Source: Gyrodactylus bullatarudis (taxonomy: Eukaryota > Platyhelminthes > Monogenea > Gyrodactylidea > Gyrodactylidae). Taken from it: 64,000 nucleotides of DNA. The position numbers and the translations under genes are program-made. Shown here in pieces: positions 45,301 through 58,167 of this stretch (the stretch's first letter is position 1; the number at the start of each line of letters is the position of its first letter). Location of the stretch: assembly GCA_012064415.1 (NCBI GenBank), contig SSNU01004331.1, forward strand, positions 268,135 through 332,134, in the 5' to 3' direction. The notes under the pieces were generated by a model, which saw only the letters and a list, made by a program, of their open reading frames with translations, was not told the DNA's origin and did not search any database.

Positions 45301-48300
45301 GTTCACTCACACACACAATCTCCAATCATACTCTGTGGAGATGAACAAAAATAAAATTCAAGTCTATAACCAGTCTAGTCATTCATTCTCTCTCTCTCTC
45401 TCTCTCCTTATCTCAAATGGGTTGTACAATTTCTCACTTGTCATCTGAATCTCTAATTTTTGTAATCAGTCTCTGTCTCTCTCTCTCTCTCTCTCTTTTT
45501 GACGACCACATTCTTTCAAGATCTTCACGAGAGATCTCTTCAACCAGAGTGAAATAACTCGTTCATGTGAACTCATCACTACCAATTTGTCTGTGTGTTT
45601 ATATCATTTTTCTACGATATCAATTGATGTTGATTATGGTCTAATATTAAATTCTATTTTCTTCTTCTTCTTCTGGTCTCTAGCGATAGATATGATGGAT
45701 TTACCATGTTATATATGTATAATAATACCATTTTGTTGAATGTGAATTATTCTAGAGATAAAGACCACACTGATGATGAATCTCATTATACAATTAGTTT
45801 CTCTCTCTCTTTTAATTTCTCATTTATACACGAGAGACATTTGTAAATACCTAGCCAAGAATGTTACACTCAATTTCTAAATGTAACCCATTCAGATGTA
45901 GTAGAATATTGTTGAATTTCTCGTATTTCCCCTTTCTATAGTCTCTGTAGCTTACTAAACGCTTACTAGTTAGTTTGAGTAAAATTTTGTCAAATAACTC
46001 AATCGATAAACTTCTACTTTGAGACATGTTATTATGCATTTGATATATTTATATAATATACATTTTGTATTTATATTCATCAGGATTTTATGGAAAACCA
46101 ATTCTTTTGAACTTTAAGCTTTTAAATTTGTTTTGTGCATATCCTATACCTCTTATAAAATTGAACAAATATTTTGTTTCCACTTCTTGTCATATTGATC
46201 TAAATTTAATGATGAGACTTTCATCAAAAACTAATCAGTTTTAGCCAAATTTATATATTCTCGTATACGTTTTCATAATTGGTTATTTTGTAAAATAGAT
46301 TTTACAGATCTAATCAGTTTCCCATTCCTGGTTTGAATGAATGATTTTTTCAATGAATTCATAGTTTACGTATCGAGTATAAATCTCTAAGAGACTGGGT
46401 GTCTTTTGATTTTCTAAATTTAACTAGAATACCCTACCATGTTTTTAATATTTCTTCTTTCCGAATTCAGATTAAAGAATCAGATCCCTTTGAATGGGAA
46501 GTGAATCCGAAACAATTCCGTTGTTTACCCAGTTCAAAGTTGGTGCTAAGGACTCCATTAGCTACGAACAATAAACTCGACATGAAGTTGGTTACATTCT
46601 CTCTATTTCCAGATGCACCCTTAGTCAAACAAATCAAGTTTTTCTCCATTGAGTTTCTCTCTAAATAATATACTACACCTGTTCATTCTTTTTCTCTTGT
46701 AATTAACATGTTTCTACGGTTTATTAGGCATACATGGATGAAATCAATTTTTGCAAAATATCCCCAATCCAAAACATATAAAATCAATAATGATATTCAT
46801 AAGTTATGGGAGTGTCTATGATTTCTTTCAAATCCCTCTATAGATTTCTTCTCCTCGTAGTGTGAATTAACGTGTAAACTTTCAAATTTAGCATAAGCGG
46901 ACAGTCAAGGAAACCTCCCATCTCACCTGGTAATCAAGCCTTGTTAAAGGGTCGAGCCACTTCTGTCACACGAATCAACCAAACAAAGCCAATCTCTCCA
47001 GACTCTGAGAATCGTTTTCCAATGTCTCCCTTTTCTGGGTCAAAAGAGCAAATTTCACCAAAAACAGGTACGTCTCGAATTCAACTATCTATTCAAGTTT
47101 CTTTTTGGTTTCTCTCCAACATTGCACATTGAGTTCAATTTAAATTATCTTGCCGACAAACAATATAGATCATTTAATTGAATAACTTTCTTTGCATTGC
47201 TCTTCTTTCTATGTTTAAATACCTTCTTTGTTTGTTAATTGATAGCCTGATATTCTGCTCAAAGATTCTGTTTAGCCCATCAATCTGGCTAGGAGCACTA
47301 CTGTCCTAAATAAAAAGTAATTATCGAAAAATTGAAATCGTCATCTTGAAAAATATGCATCGTGACATTAAAGACCATCATGTTCTTTTATTCTTGAAAA
47401 AAAACAGTATCACTAATCAATAAATTCAGATTCATCTCTTGTCTTAACAGTATTAATAGAATGACATTTCATTATGCCCAACTGATTTTACCAATCTAGA
47501 AAACAAACACATCATATCCTCAATCTTGATAATAATATTTTTAGCCAATCGAATAATACGCGGTCTTTCCCAAATGAATCTCAATGAACAGCAATACTCT
47601 AACATGATGAACTGCTTCCGGAACGATCCCAACACCTTTGCCATGGCCTTTGATAGTGGACATTTGGGTAAGCCAGCTCTTTTTCAATCAGTGTCTCCTC
47701 TAGAGTTTAACACTTTGTTTTAATCTCTATGCGTCACGAGTTCCATCTCTTTTTTATGTAAATTTCATTTTGAAAATTCTTTTTCTTCAACATCACTTGA
47801 CTCAGAATTTCATAATTCTTTCTTTTAGACTGAAAGTGTAACTCTCTACTTACTCGTTTCATAACATTCCAAAATAAAACTTTGTTTTATAAACTGAGAA
47901 AAAAGAATTTTCACATCTCAGATTTATCTTTAATCCTCTCCTCCTATTATTTCGATCAGATGTTACTTTCTCAGAATGTCACAAAAGTTTATTTTTCAAA
48001 TCGGAAAAGTTTCACTCGAGAACTCTTAACTTCACACTAATCTCTTGTTTCTCTCAACTCAACCACAAATTGAGTACTAGTCCTTATATCTACCGAGTCA
48101 GGTCAGCATACTTTAAAACAATGTTGTCCTTGAGGAGAGAGATCATCCGAGAGTAATGCATTCCTCTAAGGTCACATGATATACAAACAAAGTATACACA
48201 CTGCCTGTATTTTGAAGAGGATATTGCTCGACTCTCTTTAATATCTTTAATCTAGGATTTGGATTAGGGATGTAAATTCAAGAATGATGATTTCAGAACC

Positions 48301-51300
48301 GAATCACTAGAAAAATTTATAACTCGGTTAACGTTGCGGTCCTAATCCTATTTGTGGGCTATCAATAGTTTGTATTCTACCTGTCTTCATCAGTGCTCGT
48401 CTACTATAATTTTACATCGTCTCTTTTATGCATATCCCGCCTTTCTAGGATGATCCTTACTTTCCATGTCCTTTTCAAGGACAAAAAAATTTAGTTTTAT
48501 CCAAGGCTACTAATAAAAACAGAAAATAACGTCATCAAATCATTTTCAAGCAATGTACTTCATGTTAAAAGTATCATCATATTGCTTCTCTGTTGTTCAA
48601 GTTAAGGAAAGAAACACAGAGAAAGTGTGTGTGTGTGTGTGTGGATCTTTAATAGTTTAAACGACTTTTAACTTGGGTTCAAGTATTCTTAGTATTCCTT
48701 AGAACCCTCTCTTTGCAACTGAATCTTTTTATTTTTGTAAGCATCCACGTACATACAAATATCTATCAGCAGATAATCTTTGTGTCTGCTTGTATTTTTT
48801 CTCACCTTACCACCTTGGGCTGACACACGTACACACATTCTCTCTCTCTCTATCCTTCTTTTGTACATAACCGCTCTCAAATGAATAAAAGTTTACAACA
48901 ATAAACAGTCATGTATACAACAACATTGGTAAATTCTTATGTTTTTCTCTAGCAATAACAACAACAACAAAAAGTATTAAAGTGAACGTATGGATCTGGT
49001 AAGAAATAGGATCAAGAGTTTCATTCACTGCCTACTAGTACACTTCTACTTGGTGTATTGATTCTGTCAACATTGGAAGAATAATCTCAGAACTTCTACT
49101 GATCCATTCTTCATCATTTTTAAGTATAAAATGTAATATTGTAGCTATAAGAAAACAACTATTGGGGGTCATAATGATATCTTTTAATTACAAATTAATT
49201 ACTAGTAACAATTTCATTGTCATGTGAAATTTTATGGTGTCATAAAAATCAAAATTAACTTGAAAAGTCCTTTTCTTCTACCAGAGAGTCGCTTCAGTCA
49301 TATCGAAGATTGGCAATTTGTATGCAAAAAAGAATAACCGTTTATTGATTTTGTTCCTCCTCCCCTTAGTCTTTTGTAATAATAAATTATCCAAGATAGT
49401 TTACAACAATTGTCTCTTATTGTACAGCTCCTGTTTACTGTTACTATAAAGAGAGAATAATTTCCAGACGACGTTTTTTCCTTCATTCTTCAGATCAAAG
49501 ATCATGTGTCCTCTATGCTTTTCTAGAAATTTTTTCCTCTCCAGATAACTCCCTCAAGACAATAAATCCCTTGGATCCTAGCTTTCAGTCGAACCTTGAC
49601 CTAACCAAGTTGAATGGTTTTCCAATGCGTCGGACCTACTCTCTCGAGTCAAACGTCAACCATACCAATCTCCAGGGTGCCTTTCGGCCAATCAACAAAC
49701 CACAAGTCATTCCAGAAGACTCTGAATCCAAACAGGTATGTCCCATTTTTACTTAACATCTAGTCACGATCGAAAAAATAATAATTCATTATCTATTCTC
49801 TCTTTTGACAAAGGAAGTCGGCTATTACTCAGTTTGAGATTATTATTACAAGAGTATTATAAGATTCATTCCCAGTTCCATATGGTTTTTATTTGTATTT
49901 ATTTTCTTAGCGAGCCTTTTACTTAATAAACAACAAATGACAAATAAAGCCCAGCTTTCTCTCACCTGTACTGAAAGTAATTTTGCACTAAAGTACAGTT
50001 AGTTTATTGATGAATTCCCCTGGAAAAAATTTTCACCTCGAAACTAATACAAGACCGATTATTCTTTCTAACTCTTTAAGAGTATGAACCAAGTATGCAT
50101 TGAACTAATCCTAATGTACAATGCATCTCAAATTATCGCCTTCTACTTTCTAATTTGTCGAGGAGTGAATATTACTCCTTGTAATCCTTGAACCTTTTCA
50201 CATTCTGATCTTATATAGACATGTTTGCCATGTTTATTGGTTTTTTTTCACTCTGATCTTTTGTCATTCTTGCGTATCCACCTCTTGTAAATCGCTTTTC
50301 AACTTTGAATTCATTGATCTGAAAGCTGGTTGATTTTTAATTTAGCTCTAATAATTTACAATAATAGAAAGAAGGTGTAATTCTCTGATGAGATTGGTCT
50401 CAAATCTACGAATCTTAATTGAGAGTAAATTTCTCATTCTTTTCGATATTGACTTCCAATGGATGTCACTTAACTAGGTACAGAGAGAGGAACTGAATTC
50501 CTTTCCGTGAAAGAAATCAGAAATCCAACCTGCTAACTTGTAATAAATAAAAGAGGTGCAGTCCCTTATCCCAGTTTTCCCCCTCCATGATCTTCACCCC
50601 ATAAACACACACAAAAACATTAACGACAAGGAATTGGTGATATTTTCCATAAAATCCTGATTATTTCACAAGACTTCCTATTCCTTCCGTGTGTATTTGA
50701 GGACTTGTATGTGTTTTTTCCTTGCTGAGAACAGGCCTCTCCTTCTTCATTCATCTAAAATTATTGATTTGCACTTGGACATTCCCTTCTGTTGTTGGCT
50801 GATACTTAGTACATATAAATACAAAAATACCTACTTTATATTTTTACTTTCTCTCCATAGAGCATATTCCTGGTAATTACTCCCTAATTCAAAATATACA
50901 CGCTAATCTGCACATTTTTTTGTACGCTTTTATATATATTTAAATCCCAGTAGTGGAATTCATTTATTATCCCACTTGGTCGTGTACACTGGCTTCCCTT
51001 TTGAATCTCTGTGCCTTGCTTTTCGTGCCATATTTGTGCTTTTATCCATAGTCTTTAGTTATCCTTTTTATTTGATCTTGCCTATGAAAGTGATTCTGAG
51101 TCAATATTCGACTCTCTGATTCTCGCCCCTTCCGAACTAACAAATTTTACTTTCTGACTAATCCATTTACTATTCCTACTAATAATTTAGTATTATTAAT
51201 TTCCATCTTTTATATCACGGCGGTAGTAATATTGATACTCGGAAGAGACATCATTTTATTGTTAAACCAATATTTTTATCTATCACAAACAGGACCAGAG

Positions 51301-51953
51301 CAACAAGAACTCATCGAGCTCAAGCCATTCGAGTAAAACCAAACCCAAGATGCCTCCAAACGGTTTGAATCGTCTGCCAACATATAATAATTCTCCAGTC
51401 GCCTTTAAGTATGCCTCAACCCACAACATTAACCAGACGTCCATAAATAATTATCGTCTCAGTGGTCCCTCACTTCGCCTCCGTGAAGACATTTTTGACA
51501 GCCAGCATAATATCAACAAAATCTCACAAGAAATGGACTTTGATCCTGACGGAGAGATCAAACCAACCTTGGCGACAACCGGTTTTCTGAGGAAACATTC
51601 CACCGGAAATAAAGGTAAGTTTGAAAGGCTACTCACCACAAACTGAGCACAGTGTGTTTCATACTCTCTCCTGTTTTATTTCAGACTTTCGACAGTCCAC
51701 AGAGAGAATTTCCCAATTCGGCAATCTTGAAAAGGGGGGCATACAAAAGAAGCCCGACAGAATTATCCCCAATACATTTACAGACATGTATTCTCGCAAT
51801 ATTCCCACCAACAAAAAAATCCTGCCTAAGCCAGTGCCTCCCTCGGCTCCTCCGCCTCCGAATAATCGACTGGGATACGGTCGCTTTCGTCGTTATCGTC
51901 CTGGTGAGAATTTTGATGAGCTGGACATTCGCAAAGTCCTCGACGGCCTTTAA
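42374..51953 (+). CDS. TTBK: Tau-tubulin kinase-like protein kinase (CK1 group)
   Basis: Predicted Ser/Thr kinase of the TTBK family (TTBK1/2 phosphorylate tau and tubulin; TTBK2 triggers ciliogenesis). Nine exons: 42374-42921, 43345-43504, 43998-44159, 46471-46637, 46892-47067, 47545-47667, 49545-49735, 51293-51614, 51685-51953; 705 residues, sum in frame. Kinase domain (about 17-290): Gly loop GEGAFGS, Lys in CAIKIES, HRDIKPSNF, MIDFGLS, and the TTBK signature GFRGTIRYASLNAH with GRHDDM; the C-lobe includes IKESDPFEW as in TTBK. The remaining 400 residues are Ser/Pro/Asn-rich and disordered, ending with KPVPPSAPPPPNN and YGRFRRYRPGE. The junction 46637/46892 is the least certain. Four introns exceed 450 bp. 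Confidence 0.88.
45227..45244. repeat. (TC)n microsatellite
   Basis: About nine TC units. Confidence 0.8.
45387..45406. repeat. (TC)n microsatellite
   Basis: Ten TC units. Confidence 0.8.
45475..45496. repeat. (CT)n microsatellite
   Basis: About eleven CT units, nearly perfect, the third array within 270 bp. Confidence 0.8.
47668..49544 (+). other. Large TTBK intron 6
   Basis: 1.9 kb, AT-rich, with a GT microsatellite at 48625-48643; no gene recognised. Confidence 0.55.
48625..48643. repeat. (GT)n microsatellite
   Basis: Nine to ten GT units within TTBK intron 6. Confidence 0.8.
49736..51292 (+). other. Large TTBK intron 7
   Basis: 1.56 kb, pyrimidine-rich, no gene recognised. Confidence 0.5.
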
Positions 51954-52489
51954 CTCTATTTTTATTCCCCTTATCCCTCCATCGCTCTTATATATATTTT
52001 TGTATATATCATCATTATATATAACTGTAACTAGAGATTACTATTTAAATTTCTATCCTCTTCTCTTTCATGAACTTCTCTGATCATATCACACAAGATA
52101 CATTAGTTCTCTCAATTAACATCGAATAAGCTCACGTAATAATATCTCACGTTTGTAGTCTGTTACTACTCAAATCTTTCTTTCTGTTTCATTGTGTAAC
52201 TTCTAGGGCCTATTAATTAAATCATTTTTAATTTTTAATTCATATATAAGTAACAACAGTGATAATTAATTGACAAGTATTTTTATTTTCTTGAGTCTTT
52301 CAATAATGCAGAACCCATCCCCTCTTTCTGAAATGGAAGGAGTCTTAGAGATGGCCCATTTGGCAAAAACATGTGACTATTTTTAAATGTGTAATGTAAT
52401 GAAATGAATCATTATCCACTATAGTTTTTTATCTTTAATGAATGTAAAAAGACACAATTGACACTCATTTCATTGAAATAAATCTACAA
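51954..52489. other. TTBK 3' UTR and upstream of the membrane-protein gene
   Basis: About 535 bp, AT-rich, no ORF with features. Confidence 0.45.
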
Positions 52490-55400
52490 ATGATTACTTT
52501 AATTATTTTGGTGTTTCATTCCTCTCTTGGCATCTTCTCATCCCAAATGGGGGAAATGAGAGAGCTCAGGTCGATTTACCATGATGACCTGTCCAATTTG
52601 GCCTGCTTCAAGGAATCCGCTATATATGCCAATTTAACCCAGTACAGGGGGAAACTTCCCTTTTGCAATTACATAGCAAGTAAAAGCATACACTTTTTAT
52701 ACATTGTAGGTGGTGAAAATGTCAGGATTATACATGAGAGGATATCTAGCAATACCTATGCTTTTCGTCATGAACTTGTCGATCACAAAGATGTCAAATG
52801 GTCAGATAGTTACTCGATCAACTTGATGATACCCGAGAGCATCTGTGAAAATTGCAATGATCATTTTAAAATTGTCAAAAATACCATTACAGTGTTAAAC
52901 AATTACAGTGGAACTATAATTGTAGCAGCTTTCAGCTACCTGAAGCAAAATCTATTCTTTCTCGACTTTACAAGACCAAATCTTTACATTATACCTAAAG
53001 CACATCTCATCGAGGTCAACAACCCAACCACGTATTTACGCTTGAAAGTTATCAATGATGGAAAAATGATTGTCATCACAGATCAGATACGCCAAGATGG
53101 CTACGTTAAAAAACAGATTAGTGGCAGTAATTGACGATTTTTTCTAAATGTATTATTATTAATATAGCACTCGAAAGAACGTCCAATGAGTATCCACACT
53201 ATTTGAAGAAAGTTTACAGTAGGTATTTCTTTCAGATTTAACTAGCGATCTAAATCAGATAGAAAGCAAACATCTGGCAATGAACTTAATCCATTATTCC
53301 CTGAGTCTCCGATAATGGAGGAAAATTTTGATTATAGCAATTTCATAGTCCATGACAAGGAGGGAATTGTCGATAAAAACAATTTGTTCGCGAATGTTGT
53401 CACTAGTTATCGCCTGATTAAAATTAGATCTGATAGGATATTCTCAAAGAGAATGCTTCTCCTCAATAGTGAAGATATGCAACTTTCGTGTCACCTCTTG
53501 TCTAGATTTGAGTTTTACACAGACTCCAATGAGTTAGATGCATCCTGTTGGATTAACAACACATTTATTAGCGATCTATTAAAGGTTGAATGCTCAATCG
53601 AAAAACAGATGGGTATTATCACGTGCAATCTACCCAATCAGTCCAGAGTCAAGCCCTTTAAAACGAAAATACATTATCGAGGTAAATTTGACCTATGAGA
53701 GAATAGTTTTATATTGATTGGTTGTCAATTGACCATAACTCTCTGTTTGAAAATTTCAGAGTCCTTTTCTACCCAGCTAAAGGTAAAATGTCGACATAAA
53801 CTCGATTATGTTTTAATCCAAAAAAAATTAAAACAAGTTGTCCCCACCGATCTGTTCAACTCATCAAGCATAGTCTGTATGGACATTGATAAGGATCCAG
53901 GAGCCTTATTCAGAGATTTAATCCCATGTCCAGATCTAGACCTTGTTAACAACCAAATTTACAAAACCAAACTAAATTGCTATATCAAGTCATTCTCACA
54001 TGAATACTCTAGCTACTTAGGATCAATTGACCTTCTCATGTATCAACAGGATAGTGAAAATGTCTTATCTGAGAAAATCCTCCTTCACCCGGACATGTCA
54101 ATGAGACGGTATATTGGAGACAATTTGGAAATCTGCTGCCAAGGGTTGGACCATTTGATCGAGTGCCAAATCCTAAATGGTTATCTCCATGTAAAAATGC
54201 TCAATGTAACTGGTATGAATTTAGCTACTGCTCTACACAATGAAGTTATCATTTGTAAATCAAAACTTTTGGGCCTATTCAAGAGAGTTGAACTCGAGTG
54301 CTATGGTGAGTTGACGTAGTCATGTGATTCATTCTAGATTCAAGAAAAATAATTTATGACGAAAAGGGTATGAAGGGTCTCGATAGTTATCTAACTCAAA
54401 GTCATCCACAAAGAATCGGATTCAGTCCCATGGGAATATTTAATGAATTGCTTAGAAGATTTCTTCCCAAATGTCAAATCTTTGACAGCCTATTCATCTG
54501 TGAGCCAGTTGTAGGCAAGACCATGGATATGGTCACTGAAATAGGCGAAAACAACGCCAAACTGGAAAAGGGAGAGGAGTATGTCCTCAAGTTTACTGAT
54601 CGTGGAGATTTTCTCGAGTGTATTCGATACCCGGAAGGAAAGTATCCCCGAGATGAAGATATACATTTTATCGTGAAAAATTACAACGGCAATCCAAACA
54701 TTATGGGAAACAAGATCAAGAAAGATGGTAACTACTCTAACTCATGTTCCTTAATTATAATTATCATCCTTGAGTAGATATCCTTATCGATATTGTATTA
54801 CTGTAATTAATTCTATAATAATAGTGAATCATTCTCGACCAATCAGATTGCACCAAGTGTAGTTATTTCATTCAACAGATAACATGACAGTTCACTGTGT
54901 TGATGGAATCTCACACGAGACCAAGGTAATCGTAAGAAGGGTTACTAAAAACATCTCCTCGCAACCGGGCAATCCATGCACGAAGGTGGTCATGCCACAT
55001 TATCGAATGATGGAGTCTGCCGAAGTGCAAGTCCGCTATGAATTCCTAATTTTTTCACCCTCTTACAACATTTACATTTGCAATATGAACAATCAAAAAG
55101 ATATGACATTTGTCAATACTTTTATTATTGCCATTCGTAAGTGTTCTTTCCATCTTCTTCTTGTTAACCGACAATACAATGCTGACTTTTGGTTCGTTTT
55201 TGTCAATTCCCAGATAAAGATACCATGACCGAGCTGAACAACTTTGATGAGAAGTTCTCCCCACATCTAACCACATACTTTCGATATAACACCAGGAACA
55301 TTTTGTCCATCCAACATGGCTCAAGATGGATAAAAACCTCACTGGATTTGATAAAGGACAATCATTTTGCATTCATCAATCTTACAATAGTCAACCTCAA

Positions 55401-57861
55401 CTATCCTGGTTACTACTCGAGTGAGTTTTCAAAATTTTTCATCCTCCCTTCTCTAAGGGGACCAGATGATTGAATTACGATCGAATGAATGGTGCTTCAA
55501 TGGAAAACGTCACAACATCAATAATGAGACCTTTTATTGTAATTTCATGACAAAGAGTTCCTTCAATGTTGATCTCAACATTCGACCAATGAAGCATTCA
55601 TATGTCTTTGATAAGTATGAATTGTTTCTAGAATACTTTAACGTTGATTTCCACCAAACATTTACTGAGAACAGAATCGATCTCAACATTTCCCTCAGTC
55701 ATGAAGACCGAGATCTGGGTAAAATTATAATCTATCCAATACAACATGGTGAGTCTGTTCATCATGCATGAAGTGTCATTTTTCCCATCGAATTTTCTCT
55801 CATATTATCCTCTAATCTGCCAAATTATTATTTTTCATCCCCCAAATTAGGAAGAAAATTTTTCATTTTACCAAAATAATTTAAAAGATAATAGAGGTTA
55901 TAATTGACATTTTCAGATCTTAAAATAAATTCTTTTTACGATAGAAAATTATTAAATTTTTTCTCAGTTCACATCAAATAGTTTTTCAATAAGAGGTCCT
56001 AAACATTTGACTACATTAGAAAAAACTAACTTCGATTAGCATCAGGGAAAAGCTATCTTTATGAATCATACATATTCTTGTAGCTTAATATTAAATTTCC
56101 ATTTTAATGAAGGGTGAAAAAAGTATTTAAAACTGTCGCTCGGGAAAGTGTTGCTTTCCTTAATGTGAGATTAAGGGTTAAGACTTTCGTTCCTAGCTGA
56201 GATCATCCAGTTTTACATCATAACTATTTTGTTTAACTATGCTATTTTCTCAACAACATTCTCACTAGAATGTGAGCTTCATTATGAACTAACTACTCCT
56301 TTCAAATCTAGCCTTGTGACCAGTAAGACTAATCATTACACCTTTTCCAGCTTCTCCTCTAGAGAACCAGGTTGAAATTCTCATGGGGTGTTGTCCAAGC
56401 ACATTCCATGAGGGGTTGATTGCCTTGATGGATAATAATCGTCAAATGATTTACACCTATCCGAGGGAATTAGACCTAGCCAGAAGGTTGACCAAATCAG
56501 ATCAGTATTGTTCTTGCTTCGATTCAACAACTCGACGTTACTCACCCATTCGAAAGGTTGACTTGATGTCTCGTTCTACAACAAGGAACTGCTTACATAA
56601 TCCCTTGGAGAAGGTGAAGAAAGGCCTCGACATTTACATTATGGAAAATCGTGATTTTGTCAGGGTCTCCTGCTATCATAAGCAAGAGTTTGAGTCGAAA
56701 CATAATATACTGATACTAACCTCCTCGAATATCACCAAACGACTGGGCATTGTCTTCTACGATGTTGATGAATCTAACAAAACTGTAACATTCCATAAGA
56801 AAAGTGATGAGTGTCTCTTCTACATAGTCTGTTCCCATGAAAATTCCCGGATTATCTACGAGATCAAGAATTCAAGTTAGCAATGATTACACTCGATAAA
56901 AGATTGTCTATGTTATCTGATTAAACCTTGGGACCTTGTTAGAGTTTAATTTTTTTCTTTTGGATAAAACTCGATAAATACGTCAAGCTACTCCCCAGAT
57001 TTTATGCGTGGGAGTTGAGTTTAAAATATTTCACAAACAACAATTTCCAGCTCCAATAGATTTTTACAGTCTTTCACAATTTTCCGGTGAGGATTTTAGG
57101 TATTCATAAATGATTTTGTGAAATCTCGTATACTAATTTATTAGGATTAATGCTTTTTGCAATTTTTTTACATTTCTCAATCACACCTCTCGTATGCGTA
57201 TTTCACGATTGTTTAATTTTAATTTGTTAGTTGTCGAGACTCTCAACTTGAGAGGGACCTCAATTATTGAACAACAATATCATCTCCTATTACTCTACAC
57301 TTCCATAGTTTTGACACCACCTATTCATACGAATTCTGTAATACCTTGGTGTGAAAAGACAATCTCCATCAAGTTAAGATTCATATAGATGTGGTAATAA
57401 TCTGTGACCACACTTTGCTAGTAGGTTAATTGTCTAAAAACTTTGTAATTTCCATATTTTTATTATTAATTAGTAATTAAACAAACATCACGAATTTCAT
57501 TCAATGTGATATGATTAATCTAGAAGAAATCTTACACCTGAATCTGAGCGAGTCTTATCAAATTGCCGGAGTGACAGTTCTAATGTTAATGATACTTGTT
57601 CCACTAATGATTGGTATATTCCTCTTCAGTCTGGTCAGGATTCTTAACTACGAGGATGGTAGTCAGTCAATATTCGATGTAAGTTAAAAACAATACAAAA
57701 AACTAAAGTTATTGATGAAAAATCAAATTTTTCAGCCGAAACCTGGTCATTTATTTGTCAACATTTCTATGGAAGATGTTTCAGACAAGGATTTCATTGA
57801 TCTCCTCGTCTTAACTGATTTGTATGCCAAATATTTTGATGAGTACAAACTGAAAAAGTAG
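52490..57861 (+). CDS. Unrecognised type I membrane protein with modular phase-1 exons
   Basis: Eleven exons joined by hand: 52490-53126, 53168-53218, 53259-53681, 53760-54305, 54338-54727, 54879-55136, 55214-55420, 55458-55748, 56351-56875, 57524-57678, 57736-57861; 1202 residues, sum in frame. The first nine introns are all phase 1, so ectodomain exons are symmetrical modules. Start: a hydrophobic signal sequence (MITLIILVFHSSLGIFSS). Near the end a single transmembrane helix (AGVTVLMLMILVPLMIGIFL) and a cytoplasmic tail of about 60 residues ending YKLKK. Ectodomain: scattered Cys, many N-glycosylation sites, strand patterns such as FINLTIVNLNYPGYYS that recall immunoglobulin-like F strands. 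No family is recognised. Exons 10-11 (57524-57861) might be a separate gene. Confidence 0.65.
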
Positions 57862-58167
57862 GAAAAATTTACAGATCGTATGTATATTATGTATTAGATA
57901 GTAAATTTTGTACTATTTCATTTAGAAAGCATTAATTTCATGAACCTTTTACAGAGGTTATCTTTTATTCTTTCAATTCTTCCCATCAGATATCGTTGCG
58001 GAAAAGTCTGCTGAAAAATCATTTTTTTTGTTCATCGTGAGTGAGTCTTTTTATAATATAGATATTATTTTCTTGGAAGTAATCCTAAATAGTCTATTCA
58101 CAAACTTTGACCTAGCTGTTCATTTATAAAAAATCAAGCTAATATTTCTTCTCCAGTTAGTAGAAAC
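57862..58167. other. Intergenic, upstream of cathepsin B-like gene
   Basis: About 300 bp. A TATAAA at 58125-58130, 38 bases before the ATG, is a plausible TATA box. Confidence 0.45.
58125..58131 (+). promoter_or_regulatory. TATA box of cathepsin B-like gene
   Basis: TATAAAA located 38 bases before the start codon at 58168. Confidence 0.4.

Larger units (their letters stand above)
44160..46470 (+). other. Large TTBK intron 3 with TC microsatellites
   Basis: 2.3-kb intron without recognised genes. It includes three TC arrays, 45227-45244, 45387-45406 and 45475-45496, and a CTT run near 45660. Confidence 0.6.

Noticed and set aside
48670..48720. GGTTCAAG box suggestive of a tRNA T-arm
   Set aside because: No matching acceptor stem, D-arm or anticodon arm was found at the right distances.
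53219..53235. A 17-bp intron (gtaggtatttctttcag) in the membrane-protein gene
   Set aside because: It leads to a stop before the next exon. A 40-bp intron 53219-53258 with the same donor restores the frame and phase-1 pattern.
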